Origin: Polytrichum commune | Lineage: Eukaryota > Streptophyta > Polytrichopsida > Polytrichales > Polytrichaceae | Direction: 5' to 3' | NCBI GenBank assembly: GCA_950295325.1 | Contig: OX485805.1 | Coordinates: 26,337,501-26,401,500, forward strand | Length of the DNA: 64,000 nt | Part shown: piece by piece, positions 11,576-23,256 of the stretch | Position numbering within the stretch: position 1 is the stretch's first letter | Layout: every line of letters begins with the position of its first letter | The notes under the pieces: generated by a model | The model's input: the letters and a program-made list of their open reading frames with translations, nothing else | Told to the model about the DNA's origin: nothing | The model's database searches: none | Position numbers and translations under genes: made by a program

Positions 11576-12152
11576 GGGCCGATTCACACTATGGCCGTCC
11601 AAGTCGAGAGGCCGTGGGATTGCGTGGCCAAACTTTGTTGAGAGTCCAAAGAAATGGGTTGCAAATAGGTAGCCAATAAAATATAGGAATTGGAGTCTTC
11701 AGCTAGGCAAAGTGTGAAGCCTTCAAATGTCAAGCCCAAAGTCCAAACCTTTAGCCATGAACTCCCATGGCCTCTCAACTGGGACGGTCATAATGTGCAG
11801 CCTCCAAAGGCCAAGCTGAAAGTCCAAACCCAAAGGAGCATCCCACTTTATTCCTTGCCCAAAACAACCACTCGAATCTAACGGCCAAGATCTTTATCAA
11901 TGATTGTTTTTTTTAATTTAATGAAAAAAAACTGACGGCCTCTCGACCATAGTTTGGGTTTCTATTCCCGTCCGACCCAAACTTCCTTCGAGAGTCCGTT
12001 GCCTTCGTCAAAAAGTAAGCATTTTAAATTGCGACAACCTTTGGACTGTGGCCTTAGTGTGAAGGGTCGAGAGGCCGAACTCTTGGTTTCTTGCAATCTG
12101 ATTGGTGGAAATTGACAGCCTCTCAACCTTCGGCCATAGTGTGAAGCACCCC
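11576..12152. mobile_element. Harbinger-like MITE
   Basis: The left end GGGCCGATTCACACTATGGC pairs with a right end whose complement begins GGGGTGCTTCACACTATGGC. Both continue into related 'gagaggc' blocks. The shared TTCACACTATGG is close to TTTACACTATGG of the element at 2,337-3,558. The flanks read TTC on the left and TTA on the right, so a 3-bp duplication is possible but not exact. No coding capacity. Confidence 0.65.
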
Positions 12153-12639
12153 TTATCCTAATCAGACACTTGCATTTGAGTGATAATTGGTTAGGTGTAG
12201 ATCTAAGACATGACATAACTAAGACATATGTTTAGAGGAGATTGGGTTGTGTGCTTCAAATTTGTTAACAATCTATTTTAATCTCAGGAGTGGGGGTAGG
12301 GGAGGCATGTTGTGACCCTCTTATGGTTCATTGTCATAAAAACTTGAGATTAGCTCCAAGCGTTATGGGAATGAAGCTTAAGTTCTTTGTATATATTTGC
12401 AAACACACAAATATATCAGTCTTACAAATCCAAGTAGTATAAGGTATCAAACATCAAAAGTTAGTGAAATAAGGGCCATCTACCTTATGTAAAGTCATTC
12501 ATCATGCAGTAAAATAAAACCAAATCCCATATAAGATCGTGGCCCCTTCATTCATTCCAAGTGGACCTGATTAGAGTATTTGGAGTTTCTCCAATGCCTT
12601 TCTATGTCATTAATGCAGTGGAAGTTAACAATAATGGCC
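12153..12639. other. Intergenic DNA, weak match to 20,270-20,530
   Basis: The 'ggttaggtgt' block followed by 'gaatctaag' or a close variant, and the later 'agctccaa' block, recur at 20,280 and 20,490, which suggests another old interspersed repeat. No gene. Confidence 0.4.
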
Positions 12640-12865
12640 ATTCTATCCAATGATCGGGGAGAACCGGCAGTTAGTTACAAATGAACCGGTTGAGTTTGAG
12701 AAATAACCGGTTAAAGTTCAAGACTGCAGGAAAATTACCGATCATTTTAGAGGAATTTATAGAATATACCCTGATTTAATAAAGGAAAACCAAAGGATGT
12801 CAACATGTAACCGGTTGGACTTGCAAACACTAGGATCTCAACCGATTATGCCCAAAAATCTCCCT
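12640..12865 (-). repeat. AACCGGTT-rich repeat family, copy 3 (inverted)
   Basis: A close inverted match to 1,975-2,205: 'gggagaaccggcagttagtt' is the complement of the end of copy 1, and 'aaccggttggacttgcaaac' the complement of its beginning. This is the closest pair in the family. Confidence 0.8.
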
Positions 12866-14449
12866 GATCACTGATTCTATTGTAACATTACAATTTGCTG
12901 CATTTTCACTGTCTTAATGGATAAGCTCACATAGACACCAGAAAACCATTGCATGTCATGTGCATCATGTACACAAATAAGACCTTGGTATGCTAACACA
13001 TGCAGGCACCTAGGATATTCAATGTCATCGTTACTACTTGAGTAACAATGTCATGCAATATTGACATAAGCATGTTTAATATGTTATACAAACACATATG
13101 TTTGAAAGGCGTGTCCTTGGTTGCAATTCAAATAGCATGTTACACATAATTAACACATGTTACACAAATGTGTTAAGAACACATTATCTACATGCTCATA
13201 ATTTGTGAATATCTTTAGCCTCACAATGGACATTTATATTGTGTTTGAGGGAGGAGAGGGCACCTATATGATTGTTCAAGAAGAAAGAGAACATTCACTT
13301 TGGTTGTAGGATTAGCAAAAATTAGAGAAACGAATTTAACAAGATACAATTTGCAACATACAATTGCATATAAGTTGAGTTTCTTCTGAGATGGTAGATA
13401 GATAGATAGATAAATAAAAAGGCTAGTCTCCCATGGAGGCAAGCATGATTGAAGAGTCACTTCACCCACATGTTGCTTCCACCTTTCAATGGTGGACTCT
13501 ATGTAGTTGACCGGATCAAGCGTAACCAATTAATTCTCCGCATGGAGATGATAGGAGTTTTTTTAAATGTTATTATTTTGGTAGGGGCAAAGGAAGAAGG
13601 GGGGGGGGGGTAAGTGGGAGAAGCACTTCTAGAGAGCATTGCGGGCTAGGTTTCAAGTTAGCATTTGTTAAGGACATGGCAAAGAGGGAATGGATGGTGG
13701 TGGTGTATAGTTCATTATGGGAATAAAAGGTCCATGGGAATTCTTGAGAGAAAAATATACGAGTGGTAATTATTGAAGGGTTCAATTCATACACTTTGTA
13801 CCTACCGTAACATTATTAAGAGAGAAGGATTTGGCCATTCTCCAAAGGCATGGACACCCACTTGATCCTATAATGTTATTCATCACATCCAACACATTCA
13901 ACTAAACAAGGCTCAGGGTGGAGACAAGCTTGCTTGCCCATGATCATCGTCCATTGTAAGATTCAAATATTTTTAGCATTTAGGTAACACCCCGTGTCAA
14001 ACCTGACCCAAATAACCAACCAACAAACTTGGTAGTTCAGCACCTTGTGAAAGGGCATTTAATATCCAAATTAAAAATCTCACATGTATGCATTCCATTT
14101 ATTTAAGGTTTTATTACATACCATTGAACATGAGCCTATTCCATCCCATCATCCAAACTAGAAAAGATAAAGTCCAATTTTCACGAGTTATCCCTACATA
14201 AAAACTCCTACCTCACAAAAGTATGGATCCTCAAATTTGATTTATATGGTTATGATTTGAAAATTAATCCCAAGGTGTAGATTGAAGCTAATTACACATG
14301 TGAGTGGCCAATTTTTTCCTTAAAAAAGGGTAGCAGGTGGGATGGAAAACCCTCAACATCAATGGTGGTCTCAAGTTTCCTTCCTCGATAAAATGCACGC
14401 CCAAGATAATCTTAGGGTCAAGCCAAGGTTTGGGACTAAGGGTTGCTTT
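12866..14449. other. Intergenic DNA, no gene recognised
   Basis: Contains a short GATA microsatellite (about 13,392-13,412) and a 10-G run near 13,600. The sequence from about 13,985 ('gtaacaccccgtgtcaaac') has the flavour of an LTR start in plants, but no second LTR or internal domain is visible, so no element is called. Confidence 0.4.
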
Positions 14450-14910
14450 ACATATACACCAAGAGTTGTGACCATGAAAATCATCCAAAAGGCCGTACGG
14501 TGGGAAATAGAAATCCACTTTTGCAATTGACGGGCCTTAAAGCTTAGTGTAAGACACGAGTGAACCATGTTTAAAGACTGTAACATGTTTTATGGACAAT
14601 CCAAAATAGTAGATAGTCCATGACCCCCCTATGGCAATTTAATACTTCTAGGAGCCAATGGCACCGTAATTGCGACCCCTAGTTTGCATCAAACCCATCT
14701 TTTTTTGATGCGCCCAACACAATATCCGGTAGACCATGAAATATCGTCCACTTGGTGCCATGTAGAGTTTCCATCCATTCAAATTTCTTTGATCCCTCAA
14801 GCACGCATGTTTAATCTATAGTGAACTTGGATCGTCTTTGGCTTCTCAACCGATCACATAATCTACATATCACGGGTCAAGGGACCTTAAGCTCTACTAT
14901 AAAGTGGCCT
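14450..14910 (+). mobile_element. MITE family M1, copy 2
   Basis: A diverged copy of 8,870-9,370, recognisable by 'gagttgtgaccatgaaaat', 'ggtagaccatgaaat' and 'tgatccctcaagca' in the same order. The ends are degenerate. Confidence 0.5.
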
Positions 14911-15044
14911 TCAATGTTAATTGACCTGCATAGCCAAGATAGTCTCACCACGGAGTGAGTTTGTATGCAAATTGGTTTTGTACCATATTATGTCACACAC
15001 CTTATGTATTCTTGAAGTCATAACATATTCTTGAAGTGGACTCA
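14911..15044. other. Intergenic DNA
   Basis: Nothing recognised. Confidence 0.4.
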
Positions 15045-15285
15045 TAACATTATTCAGATTCATAACAATGTTATGTGGGACTGACAATATTCCACGGAAT
15101 ATTCTCAGATATTTCCCACATTCAGATCCACAACAATGTTATGTGGGATTGACAATACTCCACAAAATATCCCCAAATATTTCCCACATTCAGTCTGAAT
15201 ATGGAAAATATCTGAGAATCTTCTGTGGAATACTACCAGTCCCACATAACACTGTTACGGATGTGAATAATGTTGTGCTTGCATT
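15045..15285. mobile_element. Inverted-repeat MITE with an internal duplication
   Basis: The left arm ('aacaatgttatgtgggactg', then 'attctcagatatttccca') pairs with the right arm ('aatatctgagaatc', then 'cagtcccacataacac'). The left arm is present twice in tandem with small differences (15,063 and 15,133), so the element holds two left arms and one right arm. A single related arm lies at about 9,838-9,908. No coding capacity. Confidence 0.75.
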
Positions 15286-16514
15286 TGAGAGGATTGGGAT
15301 GTAACAAGTTCATATCCGCTTGCGAAATATGAAGGAGGACCAAGCACGCCCGCCGATCACACCCACTACCTCCATCCCGTGCCACTAAGGCTCCATAATT
15401 GAAGGCATCGGGGCGAGTGGGTGTGCATGCCTCATGGCTCCCCCACGTGGGTGCACGTGGAGGCCGAGTCGCCGAAGTTCGGAGCCGAAAACATCGTGGG
15501 GTCGGAGGGAGACCACACTCTCGCTCTTTTGGAAGTTTGAAGTAACTTACCCTACGTATGTATGTAGTAGGGAGACCGCCGTGGGTGTGCTATGCTAGGC
15601 TAGGCTATGGGTACCACTTGTACGTTATGATTGTAACCATATGTGGAAGCTTTTTCCCGTGGAGGAGGACGTACATTTAACACTATATGCCATGCATGGC
15701 GACGCTTCCCCTTGGAGGGCCTTTCCGGCACACTCATCCCGATTCCCTCCTCGGCGCTTCTTGTTGCCACCTTTTTGTCATTGGTCACCATGCAACACTC
15801 ATTCCCCCTCTAGTTGTTGGAAATGCTTTGGAAAATCCTTAGTTGGTGGGGTGAGTCCTCTTGCCAATCCAGGCCCCCAACCGCCCTCCACAGCCCAACC
15901 TTGCGGGACAAAATTCTTATTGCAATGACTACTGTCCCTCCTTTGTAGAGATGTGAAGCATCGGGTGCTTCAACCAACACTTTATGTGATGTTGCCTATT
16001 TTTGGAATACAATTGGATTAGTGATATGCATGATTGACTTAACATATTGGGTTATACGTGATACATATAAAAAAATAAAAAATATTGCACATCTTATGAA
16101 TATATTTTCAAGTTTTTGAAGTCATTTATTCCTAGTCATTTATTCTTTCGTAGGCCTGCATCTTTTCTATTGCAAACAATTTGAAGACGAACCCAACACT
16201 TGGTCCAAAACTGTCCTCATTTTTGTTTTCCTCTAAAATCATTGTACGTGTCAAATGCCACAAATTCTTGGCCACCACTGTGACTTGTGAAGTACTTAGT
16301 ATAGAGTATCTCTACCGACTAGATACTCAGGTCCTTCTTATTCAGTGAACGGACTAAACTCAAATATATACAAACACTCGAAGGTAGGAAGTATGCTTAC
16401 CTTGTCACCTGGTAAAACAAGATTAGGGTAGGGAAGAATGGATTTCTATTCACGTCGGTGCAAATAAAAAGCATTGATGTTATTTTTATTTTACTATATA
16501 CAAACACTTAGTAC
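15286..16514. other. GC-richer intergenic segment then AT-rich DNA
   Basis: 15,320-15,930 is notably richer in GC than its surroundings and has a 95-codon plus-strand frame at 15,641-15,928 with no recognisable domain. No splice-consistent gene could be built. Confidence 0.4.
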
Positions 16515-16740
16515 TTGGAAAGATTTTGGGCATAACTGGTCAAAATCTTAGTGTTTCCAAGTCCAACCGGTTACATGTTGTGATCTTTCGGTTCTCCTTT
16601 AATAATTTGAGGCATAGATTCCTTTACATTGGATTGATGGATTTCTTGAAGTCTTGAACTTCAACCGGTTATCTCTCAAACTTGACCAATTCAATATGTG
16701 AGTAGTGGTCGATTCTCCCCGTTCATTGCAAACAGTGGTG
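16515..16740 (+). repeat. AACCGGTT-rich repeat family, copy 4
   Basis: Matches copy 1 in order: 'gggcataactggtcaaaatc', 'gtgtttccaagtccaaccgg', 'cttgaacttcaaccggtt', then 'gattctccccgttcattgc'. Confidence 0.75.
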
Positions 16741-16944
16741 CATGAGTGCATGGCTAGGGCGAACGATCAAACACTAGTTCCTTGGAGGCAAGAGTTTAGG
16801 CATCCAAAAATGAAGGAGTGTATGGGTTGGTACGCCCAAATCCTGAGTACATCATGTTTGTCCCACCAAACAAGCTAGGTGAAATGAGGGTGCGATAGAT
16901 TTACAAAGCGTGTGGGCCTTTTGAGGGCACTTGCAACTAGTGTC

Positions 16945-17470
16945 TTGGGAATTTTTGGGGCATAATTGGTCAAAATTCTACACTAAATACGAACGCATAC
17001 ACTGTATATCAATAATCCTATGAAAATATGTAACATCAAATGTAAACTCAAACAGTAAACACCAACATCGGTATTATGTGGAAGTTACATGTTTGAATTT
17101 AGTGTTAGTAAGTATATGAAAAAAAAGAAAAATGATAAAAGGAGAATTCCAACATATCTTCTAGCATATCTTCTAAGACTAATTGTCAATAAATTAAGAA
17201 TTAATTAATGTTGAGCAGGGTAGGGTGGTAAGAACATTAAATATAATCAAACACTAAATAACCTATTCATTGTAGTGTTTCCAAGTCCAACTGGTTACAT
17301 GTTGACATCTTTCAAATTTTCTTCGATAGTTTGAAGAATATGATATAACGTAGTTGGCAAAAAACAATAATTTTAGTAAAAAGTTATAGCAACACCTAAC
17401 TTTGAAAGGTAACCCACATTAATTAGACAAAATAGTGTAGCGGTCAGTTCTCCCCCTTCATTGCTTCCAG
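16945..17470 (+). repeat. AACCGGTT-rich repeat family, copy 5, split by an insertion
   Basis: The start ('ggggcataattggtcaaaat') ends at 16,980 and resumes at 17,273 with 'gtgtttccaagtccaactgg', matching the continuous copy 4. The interruption is the TA-flanked element at 16,981-17,272. Confidence 0.75.
16981..17272. mobile_element. Stowaway-like MITE inserted in the AACCGGTT repeat
   Basis: A 292-bp insertion flanked by TA (16,979-16,980 and 17,273-17,274). Its short ends CACTAAATA and, on the minus strand, CAATGAATA are imperfect inverted repeats. TA duplication is typical of Tc1/mariner-derived Stowaway MITEs. The right half ('ggtagggtggtaagaacatt', then 'aatcaaacactaaata') is related, inverted, to 2,843-2,935. 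Confidence 0.7.
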
Positions 17471-18075
17471 CTCCACATACATATTTGGCCATTGAACTGG
17501 TTTGGGAATTGGCTCATCCAATTAGCAATTGTGAAAGCACAAAGACTATCATCTCAAATTTGACTCCTAATTGTTCACGAGACCTAAAAGTAGTTTGCAT
17601 TGTTATATAAAGGCTCTATGTTTGCGTAGTTACTGTAGTTTTTCAAAAATATAGAAATAGAATATGGGGGCATTAGGTCCAGCTCAAACGAATTCCTGGA
17701 CAAAGCGTGAACAATGACACCCATGCCAATCTTTCATCCTCCCAAAGTGCTTCCATGTCATCAAGTTGTTTTGTGTGTCGTCCAACTCATTAGATGTAGC
17801 TTCAAACCTACCGGCAACCGTAACCCTTGCAACACTATCCTCATAACACCTTCATGTACTTCATCTTCAACTTCCACTTTCTCACATCTCTCCATTGAGT
17901 TTTTATTTAAAGGTATAAGGTTGACTACTAATAGTTTTTAGTTTTGTACTCATGGAGCTATCATGCTCTTCGTTTCTTGCAACCTTAGCATTCAAGGTTC
18001 CCTTGTTCATTGAATTAGAGGTGGCATTGCTGCAAATTCCATAGCAATTTGCGATCACCTGTAGCCCATATATAG
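17471..18075. other. Intergenic DNA upstream of the Harbinger relic
   Basis: A 75-codon frame at 17,714-17,941 shows no domain. It could be decayed 5' sequence of the adjacent transposase relic. Confidence 0.35.
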
Positions 18076-19700
18076 TTGTGCTCATTTTGCAAATTTAATT
18101 GTCTTGCTTCAAGATGGAGGAAATGGACCAAGAATGGGAAGAAATCATTCGTTCAAAATAGACGACCTGATTTTGTCAATAGGTACTTATTAGGTTCTTC
18201 CAGTAGGAGCATGTTCAAAAAAAGGTTGTGCATGAATCATAAAACCTTCATGTATGTTTGTCAACAAGTTTGCATTGCTTGTTGTAAATCAAGATACATA
18301 ATGACACTTTGTAATCTAGTGGAGACATGGGTGGCAATTGCAATCTCACGGTTAGCATCTAGCACATGTTTAGGTGATTTGGAAGATCGTTATGGAACTG
18401 TGAAATCTACATCACATGGAATTGATTTAGAATTCGATAATGCTCTGAAAGAAAAGTGTGGAGCTCCTTACATTAGATGGCTATCACCAGCTAGGTTGAG
18501 AGCGATCAATCAAAAAATTCAATCCTTGCAAGTTATTCTGTGGATTTCTGGTGCAATCAATGGAAGTCACATTTTGATATTTTCACTCTCTGAGCATGCC
18601 GCAAACTACTTCAACAAAATAGGATTCCATTCGGTATTGTTGCAAGGTGTTGTTGATCAATCTTGTTTCTGGGATAACGACAAAGGTAGGTGTGGGAATC
18701 ATGATTCTAATTTGATCTCCAAGTGACGATTTGCAGAAAGTTTGTTTGACTGGCAAGCTCAATCCCTACGCTCTACTTGGAGATTCTACATACACTTGCA
18801 AGCCTTGGATGTTCACTCCTTACCTTCACTCAAAAGTTTGGGAATTACGTCCAATCAAGCTCACGTATGTGCATAGAGAGTGCTTTTGGAATATTGAAGC
18901 GCATGAATGTCAAGCTCCAGTACAGTAATCTCTTGCTTAAGTATGCACCCATTTGAGTACGCAAATTCTTTGACAAAAATTAGGGATCATACATTATTGA
19001 TGAACATGTCATGCAGAGTCATTTGCCGCGAATGCATGAATTTTTTATGCTTGATATTAAGTGCCAATTTGATAACGTTTCGCTAAAACGTCTCAAACAA
19101 TCGTCGCAGTTCATCATACATTTGTCCAGCTTCCGTTTATACATCGGAGCAAAGCAATTGGTCGTCGATGTCAAGGACAGTGGTGTGTAAAGCTTCAAAG
19201 CCTTTGAAGTCCGTAGCACTTTCAGGTTTCAATAAATGTCTTGATAAGGTAAATTCATTGCAGTATGTTCTTCCGATTGTCCCAAACTTTCCGGATGGCG
19301 CCTTCACTGACTTCATACTCCTGCCCCAGTGCTTGCTTGCTTGGCGCATTCGGCTTGCTCAACTTTGTAATGATTTCACATCGTTGGGCTTCGGTCAAGC
19401 CGGTTTCCTCAAGTTTCATCCGTTTCCCATTGCGAATCATCGAATCATAAGGTCTAGAAAGCAATATGAGTAAAGTACGCACCTACCAACTAAGGGCACA
19501 CCAATGGCTCCGATTCAAAGTGCATACTTAAGCGGGAGATTACTATGTATGTATGTACCACTATGAATTTGATTTTGCACAATTTGACTATCATTCATAA
19601 TGACATGTTCAATAGGGACCAGGTTGTAGTGGTTGTGGCGGAGCTTCAACAAGGCTTGCACAAAATGCCACAATCTTCCCTTAAGTTGAGGAATCAAGTA
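18076..19700 (+). pseudogene. PIF/Harbinger transposase relic, interrupted by a pogo-like element
   Basis: Harbinger transposases (DDE_4/ALP1-like nucleases) cut and paste their element at TTA/TAA sites. The 216-codon frame at 18,076-18,726 reads in family order: a helical N-terminal region (Thr-Phe-Met-Tyr-Val-Cys-Gln-Gln-Val-Cys), then Gly-Ala-Ile-Asn-Gly-Ser-His-Ile with Asn where the first catalytic Asp is expected, then Gly-Phe-His-Ser-Val-Leu-Leu-Gln-Gly-Val-Val-Asp. After a stop, the next frame (18,731-18,928) gives Pro-Tyr-Ala-Leu-Leu-Gly-Asp-Ser-Thr-Tyr, and a third frame gives Glu-Ser-Ala-Phe-Gly-Ile-Leu-Lys. A pogo-like element interrupts it at 18,923. The C-terminal Leu-His-Asn block resumes near 19,575. 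Several frame changes and the lost Asp make it inactive. The element's own ends were not found. Confidence 0.8.
18923..19545 (-). mobile_element. Pogo-like (Tc1/mariner) element, copy A
   Basis: 623 bp with inverted ends: CAGTAATCTCTTGCTTAAGT on the left and, on the minus strand, TAGTAATCTCCCGCTTAAGT on the right. TA precedes the left end. On the minus strand, 19,482-19,255 encodes a CENP-B/pogo-type helix-turn-helix (Leu-Thr-Glu-Ala-Gln-Arg-Cys-Glu-Ile-Ile, then Tyr-Glu-Val-Ser-Glu-Gly-Ala-Ile-Arg-Lys-Val-Trp). Fragments of the second DNA-binding region follow. The catalytic DDE domain is absent, so this is a deletion derivative mobilised only in trans, if at all. Confidence 0.85.
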
Positions 19701-19879
19701 ATTGGCAAAGCCAGTTGCACCTCATACAAAACTTGTGGTGTAAATTTAACAATGCTTGATATCAACAATTGCCTAAGAGATGATAAACTTCTAGGGTGGT
19801 ATATAAAAGATGATGCTACATTATCAGATTGTGGTTGTCACTGCTAAGTTGCTCCTGTTCACAATAGAAAATATAGATA
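19701..19879. other. Possible tail of the Harbinger relic
   Basis: The 100-codon frame begun at 19,545 continues to 19,847 without further recognisable motifs. Confidence 0.35.
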
Positions 19880-21282
19880 GTAGCTAACTTGGGTAGGTAG
19901 CACTAGAGATCTTTGGACTCTTATTTCAAGAGTTCTTGAGAATATTTGTATTTGTTTGGAGTTATAAGTTATTATTTCATACCATCTGTATTGCTTAAAC
20001 TCATTGTATATATTGTTAAGCTCATATTACTTATGTTTTTGTATTTCTTCAATAATGCGACAACTTTATGCCATTTGTCATATTAACGAGAAGACGGCAC
20101 CTCGATAATACGGCCTTTTCTGTTGTGCTTTCCAAACGTGTCATACTAAAGAGGGAGAACAATAGAATGTACCTCCTCTTGCTCCACGTTTCAAGTTCAC
20201 AAATCATAATTGTACCTAATGGTAGATGTACCTTATTCCAACATGGCAAGAATATGGACACCATTATTTGAGTGGTATGTGGTTAGGTGTGAATCTAAGA
20301 ATGGACACCAAAAATGCATGTGTATGAAAGAGCCTAGACTACGTGCACAAAGTATGCTATCCATTCTAGGTCCAATAATCAACAAGATTTTTTCATTAAT
20401 TAAATAATTAAATTTGGGGGGGGGGAGGGATGTATGACCACTTAATGAGCATGAGAATATTCACTATGATGATGAATAGATTTTTATATGAGCTCCAAAC
20501 ATTATGAGGCAAATGACTATGGACACAATTTGGATTCGCTAATTTCATCTCACACTAATTGCATGTTTCATATCCTACAAGAAGTGAGTGCGGAGGGAAA
20601 ACCACACGTCTACCTTAATAATGTAGTCTCTTACCATGCTCATGTTACCTCCCCAAATGCAAATGCCTGGTAAGACTTTGTTTGGGCATCCTTTGTATTG
20701 AAGGAAATTCTCCACTAAACACCCCCCCCTTTTCCCCATCCCCTAATCTTATATTTTAATTCAAAAAAATCACTTATTGCAATGGTAGATTTTTGAAGGC
20801 CGTTATTACCGCAAACATGCCCAATATGATATCCTTATCCCACACCATTGAGAGCTTGGTTGGCAAGCCCTTCCACTCCTTATCATCATCATTGGAATTT
20901 GAGGAACAATAGTTAACTCCTCTATTAACAAACTGAAGGACCTTGACATCCCAATTATAAAACTAAATCGCTCATGTAAAATATCTCACTTAATGCCATT
21001 AAATACTTCACCTATATGGATCTTAACAAGTGTACTACACTCTAAACTCCGTATTATCACACCTATGGCAACCAAAGTGCACATGATATTACGGAGTTTT
21101 GTAGTGTTAACATGGATGCGTGATAGTATGAAATTAGTGTAGCATGTGACATTATGGAATAACACAAAGGAGATGTGAAGATAATTTGAATTCATTCTCC
21201 CATCACCTACGCTAGTGTGGTCCACTGCACTTGGCCTTCCTGGGCGATGGCGGATGCATGCACCAACATTCAACAAGTGGCA

Positions 21283-21313
<31 letters not shown>

Positions 21314-21540
21314 AAGAAGAAGAAGACACTCCACACGTTGACACATGGCGCAATGTGAGGGTGTGGGTTGACTTCTTTGGTGGTTTGCATTAATGACAAA
21401 TTTCGTGATACAAGGGAGAGAAATGTGACAATAAGGAGTGAAATTTGAACTACGAACATCCATTCCCTGAGGTTTCAAGATATTAGAGAGTGTGTGACAT
21501 TATGGAGATTGACATTACGGAGTTTAGGGTGTATCGTGTT
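19880..21540 (-). repeat. TTC-carrying repeat R3, copy 2 (inverted, split)
   Basis: 19,880-20,160 is the complement of 4,195-4,480, and about 21,045-21,540 is the complement of about 3,730-4,195. The roughly 900 bp between are absent from copy 1, so either copy 2 has an insertion or copy 1 a deletion. The intervening part includes the weak repeat shared with 12,153-12,639 and a short G-run at 20,417. No gene recognised. Confidence 0.7.
21284..21325. repeat. (AAG)n microsatellite inside R3
   Basis: About 14 AAG units, equivalent on the opposite strand to the CTT run at 3,938-3,972. Confidence 0.95.
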
Positions 21541-22620
21541 CATAACATCATTAAGCGATGTGCATTCGTTCATGTGGGCCCCGAGATTCAATTTTAATTT
21601 GCACAAGCTGCAACATCCCATGGTTATAACCTCGAGACCCACATGAACAAACGCACAATGCTTAATAATGTTATGCCACTTGACTTCCGGTCCAACAATG
21701 CCATTCTATGTCTGTATGAATCTATAGTCCTCTACCAATGATTGTTTTGAAACTTTCTTCTTTTGTAGATGATTCGTAAAACTGTCTGCTCTTGTGTGTA
21801 CCTCAGGAATTGCACTCAATTGATGCATGCTTGCAGACAGCATTTATTATATATTTGACAATTCGAAGCATCTTCGACTTTGTTGTAGAATCGAGGTTGT
21901 TGACGAAATCAGTTGAAGTAGTTGCACCTATTCCCAACACTTTAAGCTAGTTTGAGTACTTGGAATAGTGCAATATATGTGTCGATGATCTCGTTGGACT
22001 AGCCTTTCAAAGTGGATATGTGATTCAATTTATTTGAGTTATCTCTCATTATCTTACAAAATCTTGAAGTCAACATATTCTAGAGTTCATGGTGGTCGTA
22101 TATGGACATCCGTTTTTGCTACCCCTCTCGTTCATGATCCACCTTTCGAAGAGTAGCATCTACTAGAATATGATATTATAGCCTTGCATGAAACCTCATG
22201 ATTGTGAGATCCAAGGACTACAAGTGACACGCCACACTTGTTGGTGGTGCCCTACATATAGTTCATTAAAGTTCAAAACTAGCACATCCATAGCCCTATC
22301 CATGTCGAAGCCATCAATTGTCTATGTCACAAGTATGCCACAGGGTCGGATTGCCATTGCTATGCCTTCAATTGGTTTATACATTATTGAAAACTACATA
22401 AAATATGTTTTTTGTTCATTACATCTTTAATTAGAGGTGTTCATACTAGGTCACAAGCAAAAGTAAGTGCACCCACCACAGTCCACTTGGGAAAAAAAAT
22501 AAAAAATGCAAGTTCAAGCGAGGTTCAGGCTGATGATGAGATCAAGTAGGTTGGGGCCAATACATATGCTTACATCTAAGTTCATATTGTGGGGGGCTTG
22601 AATGGGTGGGCTTCAAACTA
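21541..22620. other. Intergenic DNA, no gene recognised
   Basis: An 80-codon plus-strand frame at 22,188-22,430 has no recognisable motif. No repeat ends were seen. Confidence 0.45.
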
Positions 22621-23256
22621 CAATAATCTCCTGTTTAAGTACGCACTTTGAACTAAAGCCGTTGGTGCGCACTTATTTGGCAGGTGTGTACTTTACTCAT
22701 ATCGCTTTCTAGACCCTTTGATTCGATGAAACGCAACGGAAAACGGATGAAACTTGAGGTCACCCGCTTGATCGAAGCCCAACAATGTGAAATCATTGCA
22801 AAGTTGAGCAAGCCGAACACACCAAGCAAGCGGGTGCTAGGGCGGGAGTATGAAGTTAGTGAAGACACCATCCTGAAAGTCTGGGACAATCGGTAGAGCA
22901 TACTGCAACGGATCATTTGTTGCGAGAGCCTATCAAGACATTTGCTGAATCTAAAAGTGCTACCAAATTCAAAGGCTTTGAAGCTCTACACATCATTATC
23001 CTCGACATCGACAACCAATTGCTTTTCTCCGATGTTCAAACGGAAGCTGGACAAATGTATGATGAACTGCGATAATCGTTTGAGACATTTCAGTGAAATG
23101 TTAACAAATTGACATTGAATGTCAAACACAAAAAATTCATGCATCCATGAAAAATGACTCTGCATGACATGTTCAAACAATCAAGTATGAATCCTAATTT
23201 TTGTCAAAAAAAATTGCGCACTTAATCAGGATGCGTACTTAAGCGGGAGATTACTG
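22621..23256 (+). mobile_element. Pogo-like (Tc1/mariner) element, copy B
   Basis: 636 bp flanked by TA on both sides (22,619-22,620 and 23,257-23,258). Its ends are CAATAATCTCCTGTTTAAGT and, on the minus strand, CAGTAATCTCCCGCTTAAGT. It is the same family as copy A in opposite orientation. Frame 22,684-22,896 encodes the same N-terminal helix-turn-helix and ends at a stop just after Lys-Val-Trp-Asp-Asn-Arg. The downstream fragment (22,920-23,100) matches copy A in other frames. The DDE domain is missing in both, so they descend from the same deleted ancestor. Confidence 0.88.

Noticed and set aside
13985-14200. LTR-like start 'gtaacaccccgtgtc'
   Set aside because: No paired LTR, primer-binding site or internal domain was visible, so no element can be delimited.
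15641-15928. 95-codon frame in a GC-richer patch as a small host gene
   Set aside because: No domain, no splice partners and no supportive context; composition alone explains the open frame.
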